A stretch of DNA of 64,000 nucleotides from Pseudomonas rhizophila. Lineage in GTDB: Bacteria; Pseudomonadota; Gammaproteobacteria; Pseudomonadales; Pseudomonadaceae. A program made the translations under genes and the position numbers. Shown here in pieces: positions 18,814-27,895 of this stretch (position 1 is the stretch's first letter; each line of letters starts with the position of its first letter). The notes below the pieces were generated by a model. It was not told where the DNA came from, made no database searches, and saw nothing but the letters and a program-made list of their open reading frames with translations. The stretch spans positions 995,783 to 1,059,782 of the forward strand of contig NZ_CP024081.1 of NCBI RefSeq assembly GCF_003033885.1, in the 5' to 3' direction.

Positions 18814-18942
18814 TTTGTGGCGAGGGGATTTATCCCCGCTGGGGCGCGAAGCGGCCCCAATATCTCAAGACCTCTGAGGTGTGTCTGCCCGAGTGCAGGG
18901 GGCTGCTTCGCAGCCCAGCGGGGATAAATCCCCTCGCCACAG
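18814..18942. repeat. REP doublet, type B
   Basis: Inverted TTGTGGCGAGGGGATTTATC units with inner GGGGCGCGAAGCGGCCCC and GGCTGCTTCGCAGCC hairpins, between convergent genes. Confidence 0.9.
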
Positions 18943-18966
18943 GTCATTCACTTTAGATAGTGGTAA

Positions 18967-19437
18967 TCAACCGACAGTAATCGCCGGCAGCGTCGGCAAG
19001 GTCACGGTCTGCTGCTTGCGTGGCGCGAGGATTTCCGCTTCGCCGTCCACCACCAGCTCGTCGCGCTGATTGAACACGCGAGTGGCAATGCGTACGCGAA
19101 ATTTCGGCAGTTTCTCAAGGATCTCCAAGCGCACGGTCAGGGTGTCGCCAATCTTCACCGGCTTCTGGAAGCTCATCTGCTGGCCGATATAGATGGTGCC
19201 CGGCCCAGGCAGCTCGCAGGCCACCGCCGCGCTGATCAGCGCACCGCTGAACATGCCATGGGCGATGCGCTCCTTGAACATGCTCGCCGCAGCGAATTCG
19301 GCATCCAGGTGCACCGGGTTGTGATCGCCCGACATGGCGGCGAACAGCTGGATGTCGCGCTCTTCGACGGTCTTGCTGTAGCTGGCGGTCTGGCCGACTT
19401 CGAGGGCTTCGTAGGGGATGTTGGTAACCTGGGTCAT
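18967..19437 (-). CDS. phaJ4: MaoC-like (R)-specific enoyl-CoA hydratase
   Basis: This 156-residue hot-dog fold protein carries the hydratase 2 motif FAAMSGDHNPVHLDAEFAAASMFKERIAHGMFSG, with the catalytic Asp and His near residues 38 and 43. It hydrates trans-2-enoyl-CoA to (R)-3-hydroxyacyl-CoA, linking fatty acid oxidation to polyhydroxyalkanoate synthesis. The neighbourhood (alpha/beta hydrolase, fadD2, fadD1) is that of phaJ4 in P. putida and P. aeruginosa as I recall it. Confidence 0.82.
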   Translation of the reverse strand: MTQVTNIPYEALEVGQTASYSKTVEERDIQLFAAMSGDHNPVHLDAEFAAASMFKERIAHGMFSGALISAAVACELPGPGTIYIGQQMSFQKPVKIGDTLTVRLEILEKLPKFRVRIATRVFNQRDELVVDGEAEILAPRKQQTVTLPTLPAITVG

Positions 19438-19477
19438 CTATCAAATCCTGTGACGAGTAAAGGAAAACGCTGCAAAC

Positions 19478-20422
19478 CTATTCGCTGCGTGGCGGTCGCT
19501 TGTGACTCAGGGCCTGGGCAATCCAGGCCAGCACGTCGGCCGTCACTTCATCGCGGTTGGTTTCATTGAACAGTTCGTGCCGGGCTTGCGGGTAAATCGT
19601 CAATTGCAAGTGCTGGCTGCCGGCGCCGCGCAGGGCGTCGGCCAGATCCTTGAGACGTTTGCCTTCACTCACCGGATCACATTCACCGCCGATCACCAGC
19701 AGGGGCAGGCCCGGATCGATCTGGGCGAGATTGGACGCTTTGCTGATCTGCTGCAACCCGCCGAGCAGGTCGACCCACAACTGATTGGTGCAACGAAAGC
19801 CGCACAGCGGGTCGAGGCGGTACTTGTCGACCTCGGCCGGGTCGCGGCTGAGCCAGTCGAAGGGGGTACGCGTGGGTTTGAATTTCTTATTGAAACTGCC
19901 GAAGGACAGCCACTCGATCAGGGCGCTGCGGCCCTTTGGGCCCTGGCGCATGCGCTCGAAACAGGCGATCAGGCGCGCGGCACGATAGAGCGCCACGGGC
20001 TGGAAATTCGAACCGCTGAGAATCGCCCCGTGCAGACTGGCGCTGTGATGTAACAGGTAACCCTGGGCGATGTAGCTGCCCATGCTGTGACCCAGCAACA
20101 CGATGGGAACATCGGGGTGCTGCTGGCCGATGTGTTGATTGAGGCTGGCCAGGTCGCCGACCACCTTGGCCCAGCCATCCTCGTCGGCAAAATGGCCGAG
20201 CGTCGCTGCTTCGCCGGTTTTGCCATGGCCGCGCAGGTCCGGCGCGTAGACACCGTAGCCTGCATCGCACAGCGCCCGGGCCAGACGCGCGTAGCGGCCG
20301 CTGTGTTCGGCCATGCCGTGGGCCAGCATGATCACCGCTTCAGGGGCGGTTTCAGGCAGCCACTGATTGACGAACAGGCGGGTGTGGTCGGTGGCGGTGA
20401 GCATGAACGTTTGGTGGATCAT
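19478..20422 (-). CDS. Alpha/beta hydrolase, monoacylglycerol lipase-like
   Basis: This 314-residue serine hydrolase belongs to the lysophospholipase/monoglyceride lipase group. The nucleophile elbow is GHSMGS near residue 117, with an HG motif (LAHGMAEHSGRYARLA) near residue 40. A late aspartate (GGECDPVSEGKRL) and the C-terminal histidine in YPQARHELFNE complete the triad. I chose the ATG at 20422, which has AAGGA 6-7 nt upstream; an ATG at 20428 directly abuts the AAGGA. Probable role: release of fatty acids for the neighbouring FadD enzymes. Confidence 0.8.
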   Translation of the reverse strand: MIHQTFMLTATDHTRLFVNQWLPETAPEAVIMLAHGMAEHSGRYARLARALCDAGYGVYAPDLRGHGKTGEAATLGHFADEDGWAKVVGDLASLNQHIGQQHPDVPIVLLGHSMGSYIAQGYLLHHSASLHGAILSGSNFQPVALYRAARLIACFERMRQGPKGRSALIEWLSFGSFNKKFKPTRTPFDWLSRDPAEVDKYRLDPLCGFRCTNQLWVDLLGGLQQISKASNLAQIDPGLPLLVIGGECDPVSEGKRLKDLADALRGAGSQHLQLTIYPQARHELFNETNRDEVTADVLAWIAQALSHKRPPRSE

Positions 20423-20668
20423 GGTCATTCCTTTACTCACGGGCATACACAAGGGCAAACACAGCGTCGCTGCATTGTATAGCGCATCCGTTGCGTCTCG
20501 CCTGATCAAGTCACGTTACGTTACGTCGTGGCAGGTAGATTCACACAATCTATGAAGCAGGTTGCCATATTTGCCTGATTGGCCATAGCTGCTAGTGTCC
20601 CAAGAGCACCGCCTGTGCAAGAGCCACAGAAGCGGCCCGGACACGTTCAGGTAAAGAGGATAAAAACA

Positions 20669-22357
20669 ATGCAGCCTGATTTCTGGAATGACAAACGCCC
20701 GGCCGGCGTGCCCCTGGACATTGACGTGGGGGCCTACAAATCGGTGATCGAGGTGTTCGAGCGTTCCTGCAAGAAATTCGCCGACCGTCCGGCGTTCAGC
20801 AACATGGGGGTTACCCTGACCTATGCCGAACTCGAGCGCTACAGCGCTGCCTTCGCCGGCTACCTGCAAGCCCATACCGACCTGGCGCCTGGCGATCGTA
20901 TCGCGGTGCAGATGCCCAATGTCCTGCAATACCCCATCGCCGTGTTCGGTGCCTTGCGCGCCGGGCTGATCGTGGTCAACACCAACCCGTTGTACACCCC
21001 GCGGGAAATGCGCCACCAGTTCAAGGACTCCGGCGCCCGGGCACTGGTGTACATGAACCTGTTCGGACAGAAAGTCCAGGAGGTGCTGCCTGACACCGAT
21101 CTGCAGTATCTCATCGAGGCGAAGATGGGCGACCTGATGCCCACTGCCAAGGGCTGGCTGGTCAATACGCTGGTGAGCAAGGTCAAGAAGATGGTCCCTG
21201 ACTATTCGCTGCCCCAGGCCGTTTCCTTCAAGAGCACGTTGCGCCTGGGGCGGGGCCATGGCATCAAACCGCTGAAAGTCAGCCTCGAGGACATCGCGGT
21301 GCTGCAATACACCGGCGGCACCACCGGCCTTGCCAAGGGAGCGATGCTGACTCATGGCAACCTGGTAGCGAACATGCAGCAGGCCCGGGCATGCCTGGGC
21401 CAGTTCGGCGACGACGGCCAACCGTTGCTGCGCGAAGGCCAGGAGGTGATGATCGCGCCGCTGCCGCTGTACCACATCTATGCCTTCACGGCGAATTGCA
21501 TGTGCATGATGGTCACCGGTAACCACAACGTGCTGATCACCAACCCGCGGGACATCGGTGGCTTTATCAAGGAGCTGAAGAACTGGCGTTTTTCGGCGCT
21601 GCTGGGGCTCAACACGCTGTTCGTGGCGTTGATGGACCATCCGGATTTCAAGACCCTGGATTTCTCCAGCCTCAAGCTCACCAACTCCGGTGGCACTGCG
21701 CTGGTCAAGGCCACGGCCGAGCGTTGGGAACAGCTCACCGGCTGCCGGATCACCGAAGGCTATGGCCTGACCGAAACCTCGCCGGTGGCCTGCACCAACC
21801 CTTATGGCACCAAGTCCCGGCTGGGCACGGTGGGGCTGCCGGTGCCGGGCACGCTCATGAAAGTGGTCAGCGACGACGGCGCCGAACAGCCACTGGGCGA
21901 GCGCGGTGAGTTGTGCATCAAGGGCCCGCAAATCATGAAAGGCTACTGGAACAAACCCGAAGCCACCGCCGAGGTGCTGGACAGCGAAGGCTGGTTCAAA
22001 TCCGGTGACATCGCGGTGATCGACCCGGACGGTTTCGTGCGCATCGTCGATCGCAAGAAAGACATGATCATCGTCTCGGGTTTCAACGTATACCCCAACG
22101 AAATCGAAGACGTGGTAATGGCCCATCCGAAAGTTGCCAACTGCGCAGTGATCGGTGTGCCGGACGAGCGTTCGGGGGAGGCGGTGAAACTGTTCGTGGT
22201 GCCACGCGAGACGGGCGTCAGCCTTGAAGAGCTCAAGGCTTACTGCAAGGAGAACTTCACCGGCTACAAGATACCCAAGCACATCGTGCTGCGAGAGTCG
22301 TTGCCGATGACGCCAGTGGGCAAGATATTGCGGCGGGAGTTGCGGGATATTGCCTGA
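20669..22357 (+). CDS. fadD2: Long-chain fatty acid-CoA ligase FadD2
   Basis: This 562-residue AMP-forming acyl-CoA synthetase activates fatty acids with ATP and CoA. Motifs are the P-loop YTGGTTGLAKGAMLTH (about residue 210), GYGLTETSP (about residue 360), SGDIAVIDPDGFVRIVDRKKDMI (about residue 445) and the lysine in GKILRRELRD at the end. ATG behind AGAGGA. It is a close paralogue of the next gene, with 60% or more identity by eye, and lies 368 bp before it. Confidence 0.93.
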   Translation: MQPDFWNDKRPAGVPLDIDVGAYKSVIEVFERSCKKFADRPAFSNMGVTLTYAELERYSAAFAGYLQAHTDLAPGDRIAVQMPNVLQYPIAVFGALRAGLIVVNTNPLYTPREMRHQFKDSGARALVYMNLFGQKVQEVLPDTDLQYLIEAKMGDLMPTAKGWLVNTLVSKVKKMVPDYSLPQAVSFKSTLRLGRGHGIKPLKVSLEDIAVLQYTGGTTGLAKGAMLTHGNLVANMQQARACLGQFGDDGQPLLREGQEVMIAPLPLYHIYAFTANCMCMMVTGNHNVLITNPRDIGGFIKELKNWRFSALLGLNTLFVALMDHPDFKTLDFSSLKLTNSGGTALVKATAERWEQLTGCRITEGYGLTETSPVACTNPYGTKSRLGTVGLPVPGTLMKVVSDDGAEQPLGERGELCIKGPQIMKGYWNKPEATAEVLDSEGWFKSGDIAVIDPDGFVRIVDRKKDMIIVSGFNVYPNEIEDVVMAHPKVANCAVIGVPDERSGEAVKLFVVPRETGVSLEELKAYCKENFTGYKIPKHIVLRESLPMTPVGKILRRELRDIA

Positions 22358-22382
22358 GGCCGGCCATCCTTTGGAATAAACC

Positions 22383-22472
22383 CTGTGGGAGCGAGCCTGC
22401 TCGCGATGGCGGTGTATCAGTGACAGAGATGTTGACTGAGGCGCCGCCATCGCGAGCAGGCTCGCTCCCACG
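22383..22472. repeat. REP doublet, type A
   Basis: Inverted pair between fadD2 and fadD1. The spacer contains GTTGACTGA, which recurs in other type A doublets here. Confidence 0.88.
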
Positions 22473-22544
22473 GTTTTTATGTATTCGCAGTGATTAACCA
22501 GTGCTTAGTATTTTTACTCTAAAAATGACCACTGCATATTCTTG

Positions 22545-22560
22545 AGTCATATTTATGACT
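22545..22560. promoter_or_regulatory. Perfect palindrome before fadD1
   Basis: AGTCATATTTATGACT consists of 7-nt perfect arms around TT, 166 bp before fadD1 in a 368-bp gap that otherwise holds a REP doublet and AT-rich sequence. It may be a regulator binding site; it does not resemble the PsrA or FadR operators I know. Confidence 0.4.
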
Positions 22561-22725
22561 GTGGGGGCCACTTTTGGCTCTAGGCGACCCTTGGCAAAGC
22601 TGCTACTCTCGGCGCGCTTTTGTGACTTCTCGGCGTTGAATTAGGCCAGATTCACCAATAAACACACACCAATAATAATCGCATCAAATGCGGTGAGAAT
22701 TCGCGTTGCTGAGGAGTGGGCTTCC

Positions 22726-24417
22726 ATGATCGAAGACTTTTGGAAGGATAAGTACCCAGCTGGGATTGCTGCCGACATCAATCCAGACGAGTATCCGAAT
22801 ATTCAGGCGGTGTTGAAGCAGTCCTGCCAACGCTTCGCCGACAAGCCGGCATTCAGCAACCTGGGCAAGACAATTACCTACGGGGAACTGTATGAATTGT
22901 CCGGTGCCTTTGCTGCGTATCTGCAACAGCATACCGACTTGCAGCCTGGCGATCGAATCGCCGTGCAACTGCCCAACGTTCTCCAGTACCCGGTTGCCGT
23001 GTTCGGTGCGATTCGCGCCGGCCTGATCGTGGTCAACACCAACCCGCTGTACACCGCGCGGGAAATGGAACACCAGTTCAACGACTCCGGCGCCAAGGCG
23101 CTGGTGTGCCTGGCGAACATGGCGCACCTGGCCGAGGCTGTGGTGCCCAAGACGGGCGTCAAGCATGTGATCGTCACCGAAGTTGCCGATTTGCTGCCGC
23201 CACTCAAGCGTCTGCTGATCAACAGCGTGATCAAGTACGTCAAGAAGATGGTCCCCGCTTATCACTTGCCCAAGGCCATCAAGTTCAACGATGTGCTGAG
23301 CAAGGGCCACGGCCAGCCAGTGACCGAAGCCAACCCCACCAGTGACGACGTGGCCGTGTTGCAGTACACCGGCGGCACCACTGGCGTGGCCAAGGGCGCG
23401 ATGCTGACCCATCGCAACCTGGTGGCGAACATGTTGCAGTGCAAGGCGCTGATGGGGTCCAACCTCAACGAAGGTTGCGAGGTCCTGATCACACCGCTGC
23501 CGCTGTATCACATCTACGCTTTCACCTTCCATTGCATGGCGATGATGCTGATCGGCAACCACAATATCCTGATCAGCAACCCGCGCGACCTCCCGGCGAT
23601 GGTCAAGGAACTGTCGAAGTGGAAGTTCAGCGGTTTTGTCGGCCTCAACACGTTGTTCGTGGCCCTGTGCAACAACGAAGCCTTCCGCAACCTGGATTTC
23701 TCGGCAATGAAGGTGACGTTGTCCGGTGGCATGGCCCTGCAACTGGCGGCGGCCGAGCGCTGGAAAGAGGTTACCGGCTGCCCGATCTGCGAAGGTTACG
23801 GCATGACCGAAACCAGCCCGGTCGCCACGGTCAATCCGATCCAGAAAATCCAGATTGGCACCATCGGCATTCCGGTGCCGTCGACGCTGTGCAAGATTAT
23901 CAATGACGCCGGCGAAGAACTGCCATTGGGCGAAATCGGTGAACTGTGTGTGAAAGGTCCACAGGTCATGAAGGGCTACTGGCAGCGCCAGGACGCCACC
24001 GACGAGATCCTCGACAGCGAAGGCTGGCTCAAGACCGGCGATATCGCGCTGATCCAGCCGGACGGCTACATGCGCATCGTCGATCGCAAGAAAGACATGA
24101 TCCTGATCTCCGGTTTCAACGTATACCCCAACGAGCTGGAAGACGTGCTGGCGACCCTGCCGGGCGTCCTGCAGTGCGCGGCCATCGGTGTACCGGACGA
24201 AAAATCCGGCGAGGCAATCAAGATTTTCATTGTGCCCCGCCCGGGTGTCACGCTGACCAAAGAGCAGGTGATGGAACACATGCGCGCCAACGTCACGGGC
24301 TACAAAGTGCCCAAGGCGGTGGAATTCCGCGACGCGCTGCCGACCACCAACGTGGGCAAGATCCTGCGACGCGAGTTGCGTGATGAAGAACTGAAGAAGT
24401 TGGGTCTGAAGAAGTAA
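22726..24417 (+). CDS. fadD1: Long-chain fatty acid-CoA ligase FadD1
   Basis: This 563-residue AMP-forming acyl-CoA synthetase has YTGGTTGVAKGAMLTH near residue 213, GYGMTETSP near residue 362, TGDIALIQPDGYMRIVDRKKDMI near residue 446 and the C-terminal GKILRRELRDEELKKLGLKK. I chose the ATG at 22726 because GAGGAG lies 9 nt upstream. Its gap, REP and terminator suggest transcription separate from fadD2. In P. aeruginosa the two paralogues differ in chain-length preference. Confidence 0.93.
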   Translation: MIEDFWKDKYPAGIAADINPDEYPNIQAVLKQSCQRFADKPAFSNLGKTITYGELYELSGAFAAYLQQHTDLQPGDRIAVQLPNVLQYPVAVFGAIRAGLIVVNTNPLYTAREMEHQFNDSGAKALVCLANMAHLAEAVVPKTGVKHVIVTEVADLLPPLKRLLINSVIKYVKKMVPAYHLPKAIKFNDVLSKGHGQPVTEANPTSDDVAVLQYTGGTTGVAKGAMLTHRNLVANMLQCKALMGSNLNEGCEVLITPLPLYHIYAFTFHCMAMMLIGNHNILISNPRDLPAMVKELSKWKFSGFVGLNTLFVALCNNEAFRNLDFSAMKVTLSGGMALQLAAAERWKEVTGCPICEGYGMTETSPVATVNPIQKIQIGTIGIPVPSTLCKIINDAGEELPLGEIGELCVKGPQVMKGYWQRQDATDEILDSEGWLKTGDIALIQPDGYMRIVDRKKDMILISGFNVYPNELEDVLATLPGVLQCAAIGVPDEKSGEAIKIFIVPRPGVTLTKEQVMEHMRANVTGYKVPKAVEFRDALPTTNVGKILRRELRDEELKKLGLKK

Positions 24418-24430
24418 AACCGCTGCCAAC

Positions 24431-24458
24431 AAAAAGCCCCGCCAGTGCGGGGCTTTTT
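24431..24458 (+). terminator. Rho-independent terminator after fadD1
   Basis: AAAAAGCCCCGC-CAGT-GCGGGGCTTTTT, a perfect 12-bp stem that can act in both directions. Confidence 0.92.
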
Positions 24459-24489
24459 GTTTGGGATTGCCCTGGCAGGCCCCAAAAAT

Positions 24490-24618
24490 CTGTGGCGAGG
24501 GGATTTATCCCCGCTGGGTTGCGCAGCAACCCCTGCGTCTTGTATGACAGATTGGTGTGGCTCATGAAAGCGTGGGGCTGCTTCATAGCCCAGCGGGGAT
24601 AAATCCCCTCGCCACAGG
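24490..24618. repeat. REP doublet, type B
   Basis: Inverted TGTGGCGAGGGGATTTATCC units with inner GGGTTGCGCAGCAACCC and GGGGCTGCTTCATAGCCC hairpins, between convergent genes. Confidence 0.9.
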
Positions 24619-24643
24619 AAGCCCGGCAGCTTATACGGATTGG

Positions 24644-25021
24644 TTACAACCGAAACTGGGCAAAATCCAGGTTAGTGCCACCCGGGCGCATGTCCTGCAG
24701 GTACGAATCCTTGTCGGCGCTCAGCTCCAGGCTCAGGGCCGCCTTGCGCTTGCCCTGGTTGCGTACTTCCAGGCCTTCCATTTTTTCGCGCAGGAACACG
24801 GTCGGTACCTTCAGGTGCAGCAGCTCATCGGTGGCCGGCGTGTGCAGCAGCAGGTGGATCCATTCGTACTGACCGATGGCCAGGCGTGCCACCGGGATAT
24901 CGAACCAGAAGATGTTGCGGTTGCGGTTCAATTCGCTGAAGTGGCAGTTATTGACGCCCAGTACGGCGCCGCCCAGTTCCTGGTTTCTGCGGGCGATGGC
25001 CTGCTTTTTATCGAGTTTCAT
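24644..25021 (-). CDS. Conserved hypothetical protein
   Basis: This 125-residue soluble protein has no signal peptide or membrane segment and no motif I recognise. The sequence alternates hydrophobic and charged residues (NIFWFDIPVARLAIGQYEWIHLLL, ATDELLHLKVPTVFLREKM), suggesting a beta-rich small fold. The ATG at 25021 is preferred over an upstream in-frame start at 25441 because it has an upstream AGGAACGTT. In P. aeruginosa I recall a hypothetical gene in the same position next to fadD1. Confidence 0.75.
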   Translation of the reverse strand: MKLDKKQAIARRNQELGGAVLGVNNCHFSELNRNRNIFWFDIPVARLAIGQYEWIHLLLHTPATDELLHLKVPTVFLREKMEGLEVRNQGKRKAALSLELSADKDSYLQDMRPGGTNLDFAQFRL

Positions 25022-25216
25022 AACGTTCCTACGAGATTGGAGCTTCAGGTCGCAGCCTGAATACGTGGGGCATTCTCGGGGGTGGATCGGCAAACATAAA
25101 GCGCAACCTGCATCTGACGATGAAATGCGCTGCTGAAAAAATGAAACTCCCCGCAAACGGCCTCGGTCAACCCTTATGTAATGACTTTTCGTACAGTTGT
25201 TCACAGGAGAGACATC

Positions 25217-25408
25217 ATGGGTAGCACGAGCGATAAAGTGAAGGGCGTTGCCAACGAAGCCGTCGGCAACATCAAGCAAGGCGTCGGCAAGGCCACCGAC
25301 AATGACCGCATGCGCGCTGAGGGCGTGGTCCAGGAGAAAAAAGGTGAGGTTCAGCAAAACGTGGGCAAGGCCAAGGACGCAGTCAAGAAAGGCGTTGACG
25401 AGGCATAA
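25217..25408 (+). CDS. CsbD-family stress protein
   Basis: This 63-residue hydrophilic protein has two CsbD-type repeats ([20 protein letters not shown] and [19 protein letters not shown]). CsbD proteins are general-stress proteins of unknown function; several are controlled by the stationary-phase or envelope-stress sigma factor. ATG with ACAGGAGA 7 nt upstream. A perfect hairpin follows. Confidence 0.9.
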   Translation: MGSTSDKVKGVANEAVGNIKQGVGKATDNDRMRAEGVVQEKKGEVQQNVGKAKDAVKKGVDEA

Positions 25409-25432
25409 CCTGCCTGTTGAATAACCGATTGG

Positions 25433-25456
25433 AACGGCCATCCGCGGGTGGCCGTT
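25433..25456 (+). terminator. Hairpin after the CsbD gene
   Basis: AACGGCCA-TCCGCGGG-TGGCCGTT, a perfect 8-bp stem with a weak T tract, probably a terminator. Confidence 0.55.
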
Positions 25457-25583
25457 GTCATGTCTGCTCGAACTTGCACCGGGGAAATTGTTCCAAAGTC
25501 GCCAAACAGGTTACTTTTGTCTTGGATAGCAACCCCGAGAGTCGCCAGGCGACCTTCCTTTTTTGCGGCGAAAGGAGACGCAC

Positions 25584-26528
25584 ATGATGTTCCCGGCCTT
25601 GAAAGGCTTGCCCTTGCATCGTGTGATGATGCGTACCGTGACCGAGTTTCTCGACGACGAGATGTCGACCTATGCCTCGGCATTGGCCTACCAGATGCTG
25701 TTTTCGCTGTTCCCCTTCATTCTGTTCCTGATCGCACTGATCGGTTTCCTGCATTTGCCGGACTTCTTCTCCTGGCTGCGCCTGCAATCGGAGCTGGTGT
25801 TGCCACCCCAGGCCCTGGAGCAGGTCAACCCGGTGATCGACCAGCTTCAGCAATCCAAGGGGGGGTTGTTGTCGGTGGGTATCGTCATTGCGTTGTGGAC
25901 TGCCTCGGCCGGTGTCCGGTTGATGATGAGTGCGATGAACGCCGCCTACGATGTGGTAGAGGGCCGTCCGATCTGGAAGCGCTTCCCGCTGTCGATTTTC
26001 TACACCATCGGCATCGCCGGCATGTTGTTGGCCGCCGCGGCGCTGATGGTGCTCGGGCCGCAGGTGATGGGCTGGATCGCGGCCCAGGTCGGGCTGGAGG
26101 AGTTCATCGTCACACTCTGGACCATCGTGCGCTGGCCGGTGATCGTGTTTTTGCTGATGGTGGCTGTGGCGTTGATCTATTACGTGATGCCTGACGTCAA
26201 ACAGGAGTTTCGCTTTATTACACCGGGGTCGGTGCTGGCGGTGGTGGTGTGGATCATCGCGTCCCTGGGCTTTGCGTTTTACGTCAAGACCTTCGCCAAC
26301 TACAACGCCATGTATGGCAGTATCGGCGCGATCATCGTGCTGTTGCTGTACTTCTACATTTCTTCGGCGGTGCTGTTGCTCGGTGCGGAGATGAACGCGG
26401 TGATCGAGCACATGTCCGCCGAGGGCAAGGACCGTGGTGAAAAGAGCCCGGGCGAGCACGAAAAACAGCATGTGTCGGGCCTGGGCCGTGACCATTCCAT
26501 TCCTCACCCCCACACTGACGAAACCTGA
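25584..26528 (+). CDS. YihY/BrkB-family inner membrane protein
   Basis: This 314-residue protein has about six membrane segments and the family features [32 protein letters not shown] (about residues 25-55), [12 protein letters not shown] and [24 protein letters not shown]. The highly charged C-terminal tail is rich in histidine and acidic residues. The function of YihY proteins is not settled; the old RNase BN assignment was wrong. ATG at 25584 with AAAGGAG upstream. Two bases separate it from def. Confidence 0.88.
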   Translation: MMFPALKGLPLHRVMMRTVTEFLDDEMSTYASALAYQMLFSLFPFILFLIALIGFLHLPDFFSWLRLQSELVLPPQALEQVNPVIDQLQQSKGGLLSVGIVIALWTASAGVRLMMSAMNAAYDVVEGRPIWKRFPLSIFYTIGIAGMLLAAAALMVLGPQVMGWIAAQVGLEEFIVTLWTIVRWPVIVFLLMVAVALIYYVMPDVKQEFRFITPGSVLAVVVWIIASLGFAFYVKTFANYNAMYGSIGAIIVLLLYFYISSAVLLLGAEMNAVIEHMSAEGKDRGEKSPGEHEKQHVSGLGRDHSIPHPHTDET

Positions 26529-26530
26529 CC

Positions 26531-27070
26531 ATGATTCGTGAAATCCTGAAAATGGGCGACGAACGCCTACTGCGTATTGCCCCGCCGGTGCCGCCGGAAA
26601 TGTTCGACAGCCCAGAGTTGTGGCAGTTGATCGACGACATGTTCCAGACCATGGAAAGTGTGGGCGGCGTCGGCCTGGCCGCGCCGCAGATCGGTGTCGA
26701 CCTGCAACTGGTGATCTTTGGCTTCGAGCACAGCGAGCGTTACCCGGACGCCGAGGCGGTGCCCCAGACGATCCTGATCAACCCGCTGATTACGCCATTG
26801 GGCCCACTGATGGAGGAGGGGTTCGAGGGCTGCTTGTCGGTGCCGGGCCTGCGCGGTGCGGTCGATCGCTATCAACACATTCGCTACGAAGGCTTTGACC
26901 CCAAAGGCGAAGCCATTGTGCGCACGGCCTCGGGCTTTCATGCGCGGGTAGTGCAGCATGAGTGCGACCACCTGATCGGGCGGCTGTACCCCTCGCGCAT
27001 CACCGATTTCAGTAAGTTCGGCTTTACCGAGGTCATGTTTCCGGACCTGGACCCTGCGGCGGACGACTAG
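26531..27070 (+). CDS. def: Peptide deformylase (second copy type)
   Basis: This 179-residue metalloenzyme removes the N-formyl group from new proteins. All three motifs are intact: [10 protein letters not shown] (about residue 48), EGCLSVPG (about residue 97) with the metal cysteine, and [12 protein letters not shown] (about residue 140) with the two metal histidines and catalytic Glu. No fmt neighbour is present, so this is probably the additional Def paralogue of Pseudomonas rather than the def-fmt housekeeping copy. It is co-transcribed with the YihY gene. Confidence 0.92.
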   Translation: MIREILKMGDERLLRIAPPVPPEMFDSPELWQLIDDMFQTMESVGGVGLAAPQIGVDLQLVIFGFEHSERYPDAEAVPQTILINPLITPLGPLMEEGFEGCLSVPGLRGAVDRYQHIRYEGFDPKGEAIVRTASGFHARVVQHECDHLIGRLYPSRITDFSKFGFTEVMFPDLDPAADD

Positions 27071-27084
27071 CCTACGCAAACCCT

Positions 27085-27175
27085 CTGTGGGAGCGAGCCT
27101 GCTCGCGATAGCGGTGAGTCAGCTATGAAGCTGTTGACTGACACGCCGCTATCGCGAGCAGGCTCGCTCCCACAT
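27085..27175. repeat. REP doublet, type A
   Basis: Inverted pair with GTTGACTGA in the spacer, between convergent genes. Confidence 0.88.
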
Positions 27176-27191
27176 TGGATTGTGATGCGCT

Positions 27192-27614
27192 TCAGGATTG
27201 TGTTTTAGGTTCCATCCCCATCGCAATCATCGGCTTGCTGCGCGCGTAGCGACTCAGGCGCTCGGCCATCGCATAAGGCAGCACGGGGTCGAAGCTGAAC
27301 CCCTGCCGCTCATAAAAGCCGCGCAAATCAGGATGGCAGAACAACCAGACCGGTCCTTCCACGCCTTTCACCGCTTCGTCGATCAAGCGCGCCGCGATCC
27401 CCTGCATGCGATACGTCGGGTCGACAAACAACCCCGTCAGCCAATGCCCACCCGATACCGCTCGCAAGCACAGGGCCGCGATGATTTCATCCTGCCGCGC
27501 CACCCACAACTGCGCTTCACGCACCGCTTTCATTGAAGATTGGTGGGCGCGATAAAACTTGTTCATCAGCGGCCACAAGGGTTCATCGAGCCGCGTGTAG
27601 TGGATCTGGGACAT
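27192..27614 (-). CDS. GNAT-family N-acetyltransferase
   Basis: This 140-residue single-domain acetyltransferase begins MSQIHYTRLDEPLWP. The acetyl-CoA region is LTGLFVDPTYRMQGIAARLIDEAV near residue 75, with the Q/RxxGxA motif, and RGFYERQGF near residue 112 is the usual late element. The ATG at 27614 is chosen over the longer frame because the added N-terminus is not GNAT-like and overlaps the opposite small gene. The substrate is unknown. Confidence 0.82.
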   Translation of the reverse strand: MSQIHYTRLDEPLWPLMNKFYRAHQSSMKAVREAQLWVARQDEIIAALCLRAVSGGHWLTGLFVDPTYRMQGIAARLIDEAVKGVEGPVWLFCHPDLRGFYERQGFSFDPVLPYAMAERLSRYARSKPMIAMGMEPKTQS

Positions 27615-27717
27615 GGCAAAGTCAGGGGCGGTGAAGGGGAGGGTGATTATAAAAGAACATGTCGGCGGCGATAGGTGTATACCTGACTTCACATCCCGTA
27701 TGAGTGGAGTACGTATC

Positions 27718-27828
27718 ATGGCCAAAGGCATGGATTCAAAAAAAGCGGCAAAGAAAAAACCGGCGAAGACCGCCGATGAAAAGCGCGCCGACAAAAAGGC
27801 CAAGAAGGTGAATCTGTTCGGTCATTGA
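27718..27828 (+). CDS. Lysine-rich small protein (36 residues)
   Basis: The product contains 13 lysines in 36 residues, with an Ala-Lys-rich centre and a final VNLFGH. The ATG at 27718 has GTGGAG upstream. Similar very short Lys/Ala-rich proteins are widespread in Pseudomonas genomes. The composition suggests nucleic acid or ribosome contact, but no function is known. Confidence 0.6.
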   Translation: MAKGMDSKKAAKKKPAKTADEKRADKKAKKVNLFGH

Positions 27829-27895
27829 ATCGACGCCAGCGGGCGACGGGCCAGGGATGCATCCCGGCCATCGGCCCGCTGACCCCCGCAGCCTA

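Noticed and set aside
22684..24432. Open frame of 582 codons antisense to fadD1, and a similar one over fadD2
   Set aside because: They mirror the two paralogous genes and resemble each other only because the sense strands do.
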